Below are positions 34,610 to 43,851 of a DNA stretch of 61,938 nt, in pieces; position 1 is the first letter of the stretch, and every line of letters starts with the position of its first letter. The notes beneath the pieces were generated by a model. That model did no database searches. It worked only from the letters and a program-made list of their open reading frames with translations, and was not told the DNA's origin. The position numbers and the translations under genes were made by a program. This DNA comes from Lachnospiraceae bacterium (GTDB taxonomy: Bacteria; Bacillota; Clostridia; Lachnospirales; Lachnospiraceae). Location: contig JAFZVZ010000005.1 of the NCBI GenBank assembly GCA_017617545.1, positions 1 through 61,938 of the forward strand, in the 5' to 3' direction.

Positions 34610-35092
34610 ATGCCGCCGACTGCCTCGATCGTTCTGATCGCAGTGTTTACCGTGTTGTTCATCCTCTGCGTGATCGCGGATCGGAACAACATGGATAAGT
34701 TCGTCGATAAATTTGAAATGGAGCACCCGTACCTCGTCTCGCACTCGGGCATGCATGTCTCGAAGAACGGGGAGCTGATCTGGGAGGTGCACACCGGCCG
34801 CGAGATCGGCTACAAGGTGTGGAAACTGCAGGAGGTCGGCTATGTGCTGCTCCGCACGGGTGAGGAGAAGAATACGCAGTACTACGCGTTCCGTATATTA
34901 GGAAGAGACCGGCGGATCCTTCACGGCAAGTATTACACGGCGTCCAGGAGACCGGTGATCCAGCACGCGAAGCGGTCCTTCGACATGCCGGACGAGAAGA
35001 GTTTGACCGAGCTTGCGGAGTTTGTGATCCGGTACGGGGAGAATGTGAAGCAGCTCGATGAGAGCGAGTTGTCGGAGAAGAAGGCCGGCTGA
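34610..35092 (+). CDS. hypothetical protein with N-terminal membrane anchor
   Basis: 160 aa after AGGAGG. One helix (SIVLIAVFTVLFILCVIA) then a soluble cytoplasmic or extracytoplasmic domain with no known motif. Positioned just before a response regulator, with a 70-nt gap. Confidence 0.72.
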   Translation: MPPTASIVLIAVFTVLFILCVIADRNNMDKFVDKFEMEHPYLVSHSGMHVSKNGELIWEVHTGREIGYKVWKLQEVGYVLLRTGEEKNTQYYAFRILGRDRRILHGKYYTASRRPVIQHAKRSFDMPDEKSLTELAEFVIRYGENVKQLDESELSEKKAG

Positions 35093-35162
35093 TGGCTGCG
35101 GCAGATGTTTTGGAAAATGCCCCGCGGCAGTGAAGTGTGCGACAGAGAGGAAAATCGTTTCG

Positions 35163-35837
35163 ATGGACAGAATTTTGATTGTCGATGATGACAGCAATAT
35201 TAACGGAATGCTTAAGGAAGCCCTCGAGCGCGAGGGCTTTTCGTGCGGGCAGGCGTACTCCGGATCGGAGGCGACACTCCGGCTTTCGCTGGAGCAGTAT
35301 GACCTGGTGCTTCTCGACCTGGCGCTGCCGGGGATGAGCGGCGAGGAGGTGCTTAAGGAGATCCGCGGCAAGGGAGGCCTTCCCGTGATCGTCGTGAGCG
35401 CGAAGGACGATCTCGACTCGAAGGTCGACGTCCTAAGCCTCGGTGCCGACGACTACGTGACGAAGCCGTTCGAGATCAAGGAGGTTGTGGCTCGCATCCG
35501 CGTGCAGCTGCGAAAGCGCGGCGGGGAGCAGGCGGACAACAGGCTCGTGTGCGGAGGACTTGAGATCGACCGGGAGCATTTTACGGTGACGGCGGAGGGA
35601 GCGGAGGTTCCGAAGCTGACGAGGCAGGAGTTCCGGATCCTCGAGCTGTTGATGCAGCATCCGACGCGAGTATTTTCCAAGGACGCGATCTTCGAGTACG
35701 CGTGGCAGGAACCGTACATCGGGGAGACGAAGACGCTCGACGTGCACATCAGCAACCTGCGGAAGAAGCTGAAGCAGGCCAGCGAGACAGAATATATAGA
35801 GACGGTATGGGGAATTGGGTACCGGCTGAAAAAATGA
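35163..35837 (+). CDS. OmpR-family response regulator
   Basis: ATG 35163 (GAGAGGAAA upstream). 224 aa. Receiver: acidic pocket D8-D10, phospho-acceptor D52 (LVLLDLALPG), Lys in YVTKPFE. C-terminal winged HTH ends with the TVWGIGYRLKK consensus. It starts a four-gene unit with a BcrA-type ATPase, permease and kinase, the usual layout of bacitracin/lantibiotic detoxification modules. Confidence 0.93.
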   Translation: MDRILIVDDDSNINGMLKEALEREGFSCGQAYSGSEATLRLSLEQYDLVLLDLALPGMSGEEVLKEIRGKGGLPVIVVSAKDDLDSKVDVLSLGADDYVTKPFEIKEVVARIRVQLRKRGGEQADNRLVCGGLEIDREHFTVTAEGAEVPKLTRQEFRILELLMQHPTRVFSKDAIFEYAWQEPYIGETKTLDVHISNLRKKLKQASETEYIETVWGIGYRLKK

Positions 35838-35843
35838 TACAGA

Positions 35844-35882
35844 GAAAAGGTAAAGTTGAGGAAAAATCGATTTTACCTTTTC
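35844..35882 (+). promoter_or_regulatory. 11-bp inverted repeat between response regulator and ABC genes
   Basis: GAAAAGGTAAA (35844-35854) and TTTACCTTTTC (35872-35882) are a perfect inverted repeat with a 17-nt loop, followed by a T-rich stretch. It may be a weak attenuating terminator or a regulator binding site controlling the ABC genes. Confidence 0.6.
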
Positions 35883-35982
35883 TTTACTTTTTGTTAGCGA
35901 TGTCTTGAACAATGCCGATTATGATAAAGCCATAAACCGAAACGCAATGCTTCTTCGGTAATATCGGGAGGAAAAAGAAAAC

Positions 35983-36888
35983 ATGAGTGAGATCATCTTA
36001 CAGACACATGATCTGAGAAAGGTTTACGGCAAGCAGGCCGCAGTGGACGGGATTGAACTCAAGGTCGAGCGCGGAGCCATCTACGGTCTGATCGGAAAGA
36101 ACGGCGCAGGCAAGACAACGACACTGAAAATGATCGGCGGGCTGACGGCACCGACAAGCGGAAGCTTCACACTGTTCGGAAAGAGCGGCGCGGAGCTGGC
36201 GGACGTGAGAGGGCGCGTGAGCAGCCTGATCGAGGATCCGGGCCTGTTCGGGAACATGACGGCGTATGAGAACCTGAAAGCCAAGTGCCTGTGCTACGGC
36301 ATCAAGGGCGACGAGTACATCAACAATCTTCTCAAGCTCGTCGGGCTGGCGGACGTCGGCAAGAAGAAGGCAAAGCATTTTTCGCTCGGTATGAGACAGA
36401 GACTCGGCATCGCCCTGGCGATGGTCGGCGAGCCGGATCTTCTCGTTCTCGATGAGCCGATCAACGGACTTGACCCGGAGGGTATCGTGGAGATCCGCGA
36501 CATGCTTACGAGGGTCAGCAAGGAGAAAGGGATCACCATTCTGATCTCCAGCCACATTCTCGAGGAGCTCTCGAAGGTGGCAACGCACTACGGCATCATG
36601 AGCAAGGGACGCATGGTGGAGCAGCTGACGGCGGAGGAACTCTCCGAAAAATGCAGCCTCCGCATTGAGGCGGTCGTGGACAGACCGGAGCTTGCGAGCA
36701 CGGTTCTGGACGGTCTCGGGATCACCAACTACAAGGTGATCGACAAGGAGACGATCAACATCATGGAACACCTTGACGATGTGGCACACATCAACCGCGA
36801 GCTGAATGCAGCGGGTGTCCTGGTCAGCAAGATCGCAGTCAACAATGAGAGCCTCGAGTCGTTCTTCTTAAGCAGAACGGCCGACTGA
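35983..36888 (+). CDS. ABC transporter ATP-binding protein, BcrA type
   Basis: 301 aa after GGGAGGAAA. Walker A GKNGAGKTTT, signature FSLGMRQRLGIA, Walker B LLVLDEPINGLDPEG, switch His in ISSHILEEL. The C-terminal extension of about 90 residues is typical of bacitracin/lantibiotic immunity ATPases. Partner permease follows at once. Confidence 0.93.
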   Translation: MSEIILQTHDLRKVYGKQAAVDGIELKVERGAIYGLIGKNGAGKTTTLKMIGGLTAPTSGSFTLFGKSGAELADVRGRVSSLIEDPGLFGNMTAYENLKAKCLCYGIKGDEYINNLLKLVGLADVGKKKAKHFSLGMRQRLGIALAMVGEPDLLVLDEPINGLDPEGIVEIRDMLTRVSKEKGITILISSHILEELSKVATHYGIMSKGRMVEQLTAEELSEKCSLRIEAVVDRPELASTVLDGLGITNYKVIDKETINIMEHLDDVAHINRELNAAGVLVSKIAVNNESLESFFLSRTAD

Positions 36889-36911
36889 GAGTGAAAGGAT
36901 TGGTGAGAACT

Positions 36912-37754
36912 ATGTTAAATATAATTCGTATGGAACTGTACCGTATGGTACGTATGAAGAGCTTCTGGGTAATCCTGATCATCGTCGGCATTATGAATGT
37001 GATCTCGGTTTCGCTCAACGACGCAATGATGAGCAATCCGGAAATGCAGAAGGCGATCGAGTCGACGAAGGCCAAGGAAGACGATCCGCTGTCCAACATC
37101 GGCATGAGCGTTTCCATTGAGCGCGACGAGAACGGAGACTACGGCTTTCTTGAGACCATCACCTCAGCAGTGAGGGAAATGCTGTGCGCGTTGTTCATCG
37201 GCATCTTTACCGTCATATTCGTCACGGCGGATTTTAATACCGGATATATCAAGAATTACGGCGGCGCGGTAAAACATCGCTGGCACATGGTCTTCGCGAA
37301 GGGTACGGCAGTGCTCGTCTACACTATCATGTTCTTCGCAGTGTTCATCCTGAGCTCCAGCCTGGGCGTATACGTCGGCGGACACAAGCTGATCATGGAT
37401 CCTGCCGGCAAGATCACCGAAGTGCTTGGCGTTCAGTGCCTGCTGCACATTGCGTTCGCATGGATCATCATGAGCCTCTGCCTGATCGTCCGCAACAATC
37501 TTATAAGCATGATCGTATCCTGCTGTCTCTCGTTCCATGTCTTCCAAGCTCTGTACATCCTTGCGGACAAGGGTCTTAAGAAGCTCGGCTGGGAGAATGC
37601 GGAAATCTCGAACTACACGGTCAGCGGACGCATCATGAAGTACGGTCTGGAAAGCTCGAAGATCCTGGGCTCCACGCTTCTGATCGCGGCGATCTTCGCA
37701 GTGGTTTCGTACATCCTCGGAAGCCTGTGGGTGACGAAGAAAGATCTTGTATAA
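36912..37754 (+). CDS. ABC-2 type permease of the BcrA partner
   Basis: Start at ATG 36912 (GGTGAG upstream). 280 aa with six hydrophobic helices and a large first loop (residues ~35-85) rich in charged residues. Together with the ATPase likely exports or relocates a peptide antibiotic or lipid intermediate. Confidence 0.88.
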   Translation: MLNIIRMELYRMVRMKSFWVILIIVGIMNVISVSLNDAMMSNPEMQKAIESTKAKEDDPLSNIGMSVSIERDENGDYGFLETITSAVREMLCALFIGIFTVIFVTADFNTGYIKNYGGAVKHRWHMVFAKGTAVLVYTIMFFAVFILSSSLGVYVGGHKLIMDPAGKITEVLGVQCLLHIAFAWIIMSLCLIVRNNLISMIVSCCLSFHVFQALYILADKGLKKLGWENAEISNYTVSGRIMKYGLESSKILGSTLLIAAIFAVVSYILGSLWVTKKDLV

Positions 37755-37877
37755 ATACCTCCTAAGAGGCTTGTGTGAGCTGGGAAAATGATATCACCGG
37801 AGGCGCGGGAAACCGTGCCTCCGGCAAAGTGGTTTATCCGGAAGGATCCGGAAATATTCCTGAAGAGGGTGAAACGT

Positions 37878-38780
37878 ATGAAGATTGCGATCGGTATTCT
37901 CGGAGTTGTCGCGTTGATCGAGCTGTTGTGGCTTCTGCTCCTTCGGAGGCAGAACCTTGCCGTGAGCCGGCAGCTTAAGTTTATCCGCGAGGAGGACTCG
38001 TGCATGCGCGTCTCGGTCAATGCGGAGCATCTCGGCGAGCTTGCGCTTGCGGAGGAGATCAACCGCACGCTCGATGACGTGCGCGACCGGAAGAGGGCAA
38101 TGAGCGAGCGTGAGAAACTGATCGCGGACGCGTACGCCAACCTTTCCCACGACATCCGCACACCGCTTACGTCGCTGGACGGCTACGTGCAGCTGCTGCA
38201 CGACGCGAAGACCGAGGAGGACCGCGAGCGCTACACCGCGATCATCGGGGAGCGCATCGGAACCCTGAAGGAGCTTCTTGAGGACCTCTTCACCTTCACA
38301 AAACTCAAGAACGATGCCTATGAGCTTGAGATGTCGACGATCTCCCTTCGAAGTGTCGCCTCAGACACGGTGCTGTCGTACTACGACACATGGAAGGAGA
38401 TGGGAGTGGAGCCGGAGATCATGCTAACGGACGAGGTACTGACCATCAACGGCAACGAGCTTGCCGTCAAGCGTATTCTTCATAATATTACGAAAAATGC
38501 CGTCCTCCACGGGAGGAAGGCGTTGTCCGTCTTCGTGCACCGTGTGGACGGCGAAGCTGAGATCAAAATTTCCAATCCGGTGGAACACCCGGAGGAGATC
38601 GAGATCGGCCGCGTGTTTGAACAGTTCTACACGGCTGACCGGTTCCATCGCCAGGCCTCGAGCGGCCTCGGCCTTGCGATCGCGAAGGAGCTCACGGAGC
38701 GCATGGGCGGAACCATCGGCGCGACGCTGGAGGGGAATACATTTTCCGTGATCATACGATTACCCCTTGCAACCCGCTGA
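37878..38780 (+). CDS. sensor histidine kinase with minimal N-terminal sensor
   Basis: ATG 37878 (GAGGGTG). 300 aa. A single membrane helix (IAIGILGVVALIELLWLLLL) then directly HisKA with phospho-His in YANLSHDIRTPLTSLDGY, and a HATPase domain (N box HNITKNAVLHG; G box ASSGLGLAIAKE). No extracellular sensor, so it may sense through the transporter or the membrane, as in BceS-like kinases. Pairs with the response regulator at 35163, although it lies last in the unit. Confidence 0.92.
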   Translation: MKIAIGILGVVALIELLWLLLLRRQNLAVSRQLKFIREEDSCMRVSVNAEHLGELALAEEINRTLDDVRDRKRAMSEREKLIADAYANLSHDIRTPLTSLDGYVQLLHDAKTEEDRERYTAIIGERIGTLKELLEDLFTFTKLKNDAYELEMSTISLRSVASDTVLSYYDTWKEMGVEPEIMLTDEVLTINGNELAVKRILHNITKNAVLHGRKALSVFVHRVDGEAEIKISNPVEHPEEIEIGRVFEQFYTADRFHRQASSGLGLAIAKELTERMGGTIGATLEGNTFSVIIRLPLATR

Positions 38781-38818
38781 GGAAACGCGGTTAAATCAGT
38801 TTTTCCCTGAAGGATCAT

Positions 38819-38874
38819 GGAAACCACGGACGCCCGCCGCAGCAGATGCTTCTGCCGTGACGGGCGTTGTTTCC
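38819..38874 (+). terminator. bidirectional terminator
   Basis: GGAAAC (38819-38824) with GTTTCC (38869-38874) enclose ACGCCCG/CGGGCGT and CAG..CTG stems. Sits between convergent genes. Confidence 0.78.
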
Positions 38875-38888
38875 GGCTGTGACCGGTT

Positions 38889-39686
38889 TTATTCGTAGTA
38901 CTTTTTGAAGTTTCTCACCAGGATCAGGCATCCGATGATATTGATCAGAACGAGTACCAGAAGGTAAATGATCCATCGGTAATTGAACGAGAACCCGATC
39001 TGACAATCGGCCCAGTCCGTATGGCCGGGGCACGCCGAGCCGAGACCTAAAGACAGAAACAGCATCGGGAACAGGCCTGCCGTGAATGATATGTTGTCGG
39101 AGTATTTCTTGTCGGCAGTGAGTACCCACCGTACGACGATGGAGTTGACCAGCAAGTCGCTTGTCTCGACGATCAGTGAGGTGATCAGCGCGGCCGGAAT
39201 AGCCTTCAACGCGATATCTTTTCCAAACACCACCCAGCTGAACGCGCCGGAGAACGCGGTAACGCACAGCGTGCAGATCACGAAGATCACCCCGCGGGAC
39301 CATAGCATGGATTTGGCTCGCATGACGGGAGTGATCGGCAGCGTGCGAAGATAACGGTTCCAGCCGCTCTTGTTTCCCTGCGCGAGCACGGTGGTGAAGT
39401 AGATGCAGATTCCCACTAACAGAGTGTACAGAGGAAGCTCTACCGCGAGGAAAGTGAACGCATCTTCCTTGCAGGAAGCCGCATCCATGGCCATCAGAAA
39501 CGCGAAGCCGCCTTGGGGGTCGGTTACGTGTTCCAGATCTTCGGAATAATTCAGATAATCTCTGACGTTTCCGTAAAAATCTGAGACTACGAACAGTCCG
39601 ACAAATATGATGAAAAGGTAAATCCGCAATTTGTAGCCGATCTCGGATCTGTCCCGGTAACCTAATGTGCGAATGTAAGGTTTCAT
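38889..39686 (-). CDS. ABC transporter permease (YtrC/D-like)
   Basis: 265 aa, six hydrophobic helices; starts in a 4-nt overlap with the ATPase gene. Final gene of a GntR-ATPase-permease operon. Confidence 0.83.
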   Translation of the reverse strand: MKPYIRTLGYRDRSEIGYKLRIYLFIIFVGLFVVSDFYGNVRDYLNYSEDLEHVTDPQGGFAFLMAMDAASCKEDAFTFLAVELPLYTLLVGICIYFTTVLAQGNKSGWNRYLRTLPITPVMRAKSMLWSRGVIFVICTLCVTAFSGAFSWVVFGKDIALKAIPAALITSLIVETSDLLVNSIVVRWVLTADKKYSDNISFTAGLFPMLFLSLGLGSACPGHTDWADCQIGFSFNYRWIIYLLVLVLINIIGCLILVRNFKKYYE

Positions 39687-40549
39687 TGTGTCACCTCCGA
39701 TCCTTTCTGGTAGTAGATCAGGATGTCGTCGAGCGTGACCGTGTCAAGCGCGATGTCAGGATACTGCGCTACAAAACGTTCCCGGCTCCTGATCAGGATG
39801 TTCGTCCCGTACAGGCTGCGGCGGGAAGCGACGATGAACGCCGGATCGATCTTCGAGGCATCCTGGTTGGAGCAGTGGATCATCCCGTGCCGTTCCAGAA
39901 GGCTGTCACGCTCCTCGGTTATGATGACCGTGCCGCCCAGAATAACGGTAACCCAGTCCGCGTAGGCTTCGATATCCGCGGGAGTGTTGGTCGTGATCAG
40001 CACGGAGCGATCACCCTCCTGCATGTACTCCATGATGCTTTCCATGACTTCCTCCTTGGAGGCCGGGTCAAGGTTGGCCAGCGGCTCGTCAAGGACAAGC
40101 AGCTTGGCGTTGTGTGACAGGGCAAACGCGATCTGCAGCTTCTGTTTCATACCCTTGGAGTACTCTTTGATCTTCGTCGTCGGGACCAGATGAAACCGGC
40201 GCAGGTACTGCTGAAACAGGTCTGCGTCCCAAGAGGAGTAGATCCCGGACAGGACGTACTCTATCTGATCCGCGGTGTAGGTATCCCCGAACGGGATATC
40301 GTCCAGAACGACGCTCAGCTTATCCTTATCCTCGAGCTTGCCTTCGCGGACATCGTGGTCGAACATGGTGAGTTCGCCGCTGTCAAAACCGCTGATCCCG
40401 ACAAGTGTCCGGATCGTTGTTGTCTTGCCGGCGCCGTTCGGTCCGATCAGCGCCATGATGGTTCCTGTCGGAAGAGCGAAGCTCACCTTCTGAAGAAACC
40501 CGTGCTTACGCTTGGTAACGTTGTCAAAACGAAACGCGTATTCACTCAT
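39683..40549 (-). CDS. ABC transporter ATP-binding protein (YtrB-like)
   Basis: 288 aa. Walker A GPNGAGKTTT, signature EYSKGMKQKLQIAF, Walker B LLVLDEPLANLDPAS. The switch region reads VLITTNTPADI, with Asn-Thr in place of the usual His, which may slow hydrolysis. C-terminal extension of ~80 residues. Overlaps both neighbours by 4 nt. Confidence 0.9.
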   Translation of the reverse strand: MSEYAFRFDNVTKRKHGFLQKVSFALPTGTIMALIGPNGAGKTTTIRTLVGISGFDSGELTMFDHDVREGKLEDKDKLSVVLDDIPFGDTYTADQIEYVLSGIYSSWDADLFQQYLRRFHLVPTTKIKEYSKGMKQKLQIAFALSHNAKLLVLDEPLANLDPASKEEVMESIMEYMQEGDRSVLITTNTPADIEAYADWVTVILGGTVIITEERDSLLERHGMIHCSNQDASKIDPAFIVASRRSLYGTNILIRSRERFVAQYPDIALDTVTLDDILIYYQKGSEVTQ

Positions 40550-40926
40550 TCAAAATCACCCCCGTTGATGTAGTCGAGCATCTCATGAAGCTCTTGTATA
40601 GAAACCCCCGCTTTGCGAGCCGCCTCGCACACTTCCGCGAGCGACTGCTCCATTCTGCGAAGCTGTTCCTCCCGAAACAGCTGCATGTTCTGTGCCTTGA
40701 CGAAGGAGCCCTTGCCGGTGAACGACTCGATAAAGCCTTCGCGCTCCAGCTCCTCATAGGCACGTTTTGTTGTCATAAAACTGATCCGCAGGTCCGTAGC
40801 GAGATTTCGCATCGACGGGAGAGGCTCCCCCGCGGCCAGTGTGCCGTCGAGAATCTGCGATTTGATCTGCTCAACGATCTGCAGATAGATCGGATCCCCG
40901 CTTGAACTGCTGATTGTGATTGTCAT
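40546..40926 (-). CDS. GntR-family regulator, YtrA type
   Basis: 126 aa, GGAGG before the ATG at 40926. Short GntR: wHTH (PIYLQIVEQIKSQILDGTL, PSMRNLATDLRISFMTTKRA) with only a small C-terminal dimerisation tail, as in YtrA. YtrA-type repressors control their own operon and respond to cell-wall antibiotics. Operator candidate at 40990-41018. Confidence 0.9.
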   Translation of the reverse strand: MTITISSSSGDPIYLQIVEQIKSQILDGTLAAGEPLPSMRNLATDLRISFMTTKRAYEELEREGFIESFTGKGSFVKAQNMQLFREEQLRRMEQSLAEVCEAARKAGVSIQELHEMLDYINGGDFE

Positions 40927-40989
40927 ACGTTTTCCTCCGTGTCGGATACTTCCGTTATGCGCAGGTTGAGTTGCTTGTTTTGATCGATC

Positions 40990-41018
40990 AAATTGTATAA
41001 CTCTTATGTATACAATTT
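40990..41018 (-). promoter_or_regulatory. palindromic operator of the YtrA-type operon
   Basis: AAATTGTATA (40990-40999), 9-nt spacer, TATACAATTT (41009-41018): perfect 10-bp arms about 65 nt upstream of the regulator start. It overlaps AT-rich candidate promoter elements on the minus strand. Confidence 0.78.
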
Positions 41019-41200
41019 TAACGATTGTAACATTCGTTGTCAAGAGGAAAATGAAATATTTTTTTATTGTCTTTTGATTCTTCGGAAAATGAGGATTTTC
41101 CGCGTCGGAAAATACCGCGAAATATGCAATGTCGGTTGGCAAATGCGGCGGCGCGGGTGCATTTTCCGAAGCACCGATACTACCGAAAATGTGTGCGTTG

Positions 41201-41209
41201 TGGTATACT
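41201..41209 (+). promoter_or_regulatory. extended -10 promoter
   Basis: TGGTATACT without a good -35, about 105 nt before the hydrolase start. Confidence 0.5.
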
Positions 41210-41313
41210 TTTCTTATTGAATACGTGCGCGCGGGAGCGGTGTCGCGCGGGTGAGGCAATACATGCCGGAGGTCTTGCGCGTGCGCGGCAGTGTGGAGAA
41301 ACGGAGGGGTTCC

Positions 41314-42258
41314 ATGGATATCAAAGTTACAAAGTATCAGCATACATCGGAGACGGACGGGCTGGCGCTCGCGGCCCTGAGAACGGAGCCGGAGGACGGC
41401 ACGAACATCCGCGGCTCGGTTTTGATCGTGCACGGAATGTGCGAGCACAAGGGGCGCTACGAGCCGTTCGTGAATTTCCTGGCGGGGCAGGGCTATGTCG
41501 TGACGAGCTTCGACCTGCGCGGGCACGGGGAGAGCGTGCGTGATCCCGGCGACCTCGGCTATATGTACGAGGGCGGCTACGAGGCGCTGCTCGCGGACAT
41601 TCACGAGATGGTGCTTGAGGCGAGGGAGTACGCGAAGGACCGCACGGGGCGGACCGGTCTTCCGTTTTATATGATCGCGCACAGTATGGGAACGTTATGT
41701 GCCCGCTGTTACATTCGCATGCATGACGCGGAGCTCGATAAGCTTGTGCTTCTCGGCTGCCCGTCGAAGGCGACGGGAATGTGGCCGGGGCTTCAGCTTG
41801 TGCGCGGCCTGATCGCGACGCAGGGCGGCCGCGCGCGATCGAAGGTTGTCGATTACATCGTAGGCGGCGGGTTTGAAAAGGCGTTTGCTTCGGAGAAGAC
41901 GCCGAACGCGTGGACGAACTCCGACCCGGAGGAGGTACGCATCTTCAACGAGGATCCGCTGTGCGGCTACAGGTTTACTTTGAACGGGTACGAGAACCTG
42001 ATCCGCATGATGATGCTCGCATACACCGACGGCGGCTACGCGATGAACAAGCCCGAACTGCCGATCCGATTCTACTCGGGCGCGAACGATCCGTGCGCGA
42101 TCTCAAAGGAGAAACTCGGCGAGGCGATCAAGCTGCTGCGGAAGCAGGGCTATAAGAACACGAAGGGGAAAATATACCCCAGCATGCGCCACGAGATCCT
42201 GCGGGAGCCGGAGAAGGCGAAGGTCTGGGCGGATATTCTGGAGTTTCTGCAGAGCTGA
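41314..42258 (+). CDS. alpha/beta hydrolase (lysophospholipase/monoacylglycerol lipase-like)
   Basis: ATG 41314 (GGAGGGG). 314 aa. Oxyanion region IVHGMCEHKGRY; nucleophile elbow AHSMGT (Ala replaces the usual first Gly); Asp in YSGANDPCA; His in SMRHEIL. Fits the monoacylglycerol-lipase group; adjacent glpK may use released glycerol, which is an inference. Confidence 0.88.
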   Translation: MDIKVTKYQHTSETDGLALAALRTEPEDGTNIRGSVLIVHGMCEHKGRYEPFVNFLAGQGYVVTSFDLRGHGESVRDPGDLGYMYEGGYEALLADIHEMVLEAREYAKDRTGRTGLPFYMIAHSMGTLCARCYIRMHDAELDKLVLLGCPSKATGMWPGLQLVRGLIATQGGRARSKVVDYIVGGGFEKAFASEKTPNAWTNSDPEEVRIFNEDPLCGYRFTLNGYENLIRMMMLAYTDGGYAMNKPELPIRFYSGANDPCAISKEKLGEAIKLLRKQGYKNTKGKIYPSMRHEILREPEKAKVWADILEFLQS

Positions 42259-42360
42259 GGCAGCGGAACAGACGGTGCCGCGGAGAGCAGCGGTGCGATC
42301 CGGGACAATGCCGGGAAACTCCGGGAGCACGCCGTGTAGAAAACAATAAGGGGTTTTACT

Positions 42361-43830
42361 ATGGAGCGATATATACTTTCCTTCGATGCCGGAACGACGT
42401 CGGAGAGAGCGATCATTTTCAATCATAAGAGCGAGATCGTGAGCGTGGCGCAGAAGGAGATCACGCAGTACTATCCGCAGGCAGGCTGGGTGGAGCACGA
42501 CGCGATGGAGCTGTGGTCGACGCAGCTCGGCGTGGCGGTTGAGGCGATGAGCAAGGCCGGAATTTCGGCGGCGGAGATCGACGCCATAGGCATCACAAAC
42601 CAGCGCGAGACCACGATCGTGTGGGACCGCGAGACGGGGCGGCCGATCTACCGCGCGATCGTGTGGCAGTGCCGCCGCACCGCGGATTACTGCGAGCGGC
42701 TGGCTCCGTACGCGGAGACGATCCGGGAGAAGACCGGTCTGGTGCTGGATCCTTATTTTTCGGCGACCAAGCTCGCGTGGATCCTCGACAACGTGGAGGG
42801 TGCGAGGGAGCGTGCCGAGCGGGGCGAGCTTCTCTTTGGTACGGTCGAGACATGGCTGATCTGGAAACTGACGAAGGGCAGGCGGCACGTGACGGACTTA
42901 AGCAATGCGTCGCGCACCATGCTGTTCAACATACATGAACTGAAGTGGGACGAGGAAATCTGCGGCTGGCTCGGAATACCGATGAAGATGCTGCCGAAAC
43001 CGGTCGGAAACAGCGAGGTGTACGGGGAATCCGCGCCGGAGTTTCTTGGCGGACCGATCCGCATCGCCGGGGCAGCGGGCGACCAGCAGTCTGCACTGTT
43101 CGGGCAGAAGGCGTGGAACATCGGGGATATCAAGAACACGTACGGCACGGGATGCTTCCTCCTTATGAACACCGGTGAGGCGCCGATCCGCTCGGAGCAC
43201 GGGCTTGTCACGACGATCGCGTGGGGCCGTGGCGGCAAGGTAACCTATGCTTTGGAAGGCTCGGTATTTATGGGAGGCGCGATCGTGCAGTGGCTTCGCG
43301 ACGAGGTCGGGTTGATCTCGTCGGCAGCGGAGACGGAGGAGCTGGCGCAGAAGGTGCCGGACACGAACGGCTGTTACATCGTGCCCGCGTTCACCGGTCT
43401 CGGCGCTCCGTACTGGAAGCCCGAGGCGAAGGGCGTTATCACAGGGCTGACGCGCGGTGTCGGGCGGTTCCACATCATCCGCGCGGCGCTGGACGCGATC
43501 GTGTACCAGGTCAACGACATCGTCGAGGCGATGCAGAACGATGCCGGCAGCCCGGTCGGAGCGCTTCGCGTGGACGGCGGGGCGAGCGTGAATGATTTTC
43601 TGATGCAGACGCAGTCGGACATCAGCAACGCCTGCGTGATCCGTCCGGCGTGTGTGGAGACAACCGCGATGGGCGCGGCATATCTGGCAGGCCTGGCAAC
43701 CGGGTTCTGGACGGACGAGGAGCTTGCACACGGCGGGGAGGGCGAGAGCATTTTCCGACCGATGATGAGCGATGAGGACCGCGCGGAACGGATCCGCGGC
43801 TGGAAGGAAGCCGTGGGGATGCTGCTGTAG
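42361..43830 (+). CDS. glpK: glycerol kinase
   Basis: 489 aa after AAGGGG. FGGY kinase: N-terminal phosphate loop [11 protein letters not shown] (most GlpK have DQGTTSSRA), substrate residues in [11 protein letters not shown] and [14 protein letters not shown], then [13 protein letters not shown] and the C-terminal ATP site [14 protein letters not shown]. Phosphorylates glycerol to glycerol-3-phosphate. Length is normal. No glpF gene is in the window. Confidence 0.94.
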   Translation: MERYILSFDAGTTSERAIIFNHKSEIVSVAQKEITQYYPQAGWVEHDAMELWSTQLGVAVEAMSKAGISAAEIDAIGITNQRETTIVWDRETGRPIYRAIVWQCRRTADYCERLAPYAETIREKTGLVLDPYFSATKLAWILDNVEGARERAERGELLFGTVETWLIWKLTKGRRHVTDLSNASRTMLFNIHELKWDEEICGWLGIPMKMLPKPVGNSEVYGESAPEFLGGPIRIAGAAGDQQSALFGQKAWNIGDIKNTYGTGCFLLMNTGEAPIRSEHGLVTTIAWGRGGKVTYALEGSVFMGGAIVQWLRDEVGLISSAAETEELAQKVPDTNGCYIVPAFTGLGAPYWKPEAKGVITGLTRGVGRFHIIRAALDAIVYQVNDIVEAMQNDAGSPVGALRVDGGASVNDFLMQTQSDISNACVIRPACVETTAMGAAYLAGLATGFWTDEELAHGGEGESIFRPMMSDEDRAERIRGWKEAVGMLL

Positions 43831-43851
43831 CAAACAAGGGAGAAAGAAGAC

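Larger units (their letters stand above)
40927..41313 (+). other. 387-nt divergent intergenic region
   Basis: Contains the YtrA operator (40990-41018), three GGAAAATG-type octamers (41046, 41084, 41160) plus two near copies, and the promoter of the hydrolase gene (41201-41209). No gene is seen in it. Confidence 0.6.

Noticed and set aside
40546-41682. Long 378-codon version of the GntR gene
   Set aside because: The extra 252 N-terminal codons cross the operator, an AT-rich promoter region and the opposite-strand hydrolase. The ATG at 40926 has a good SD and gives a normal YtrA-size protein.
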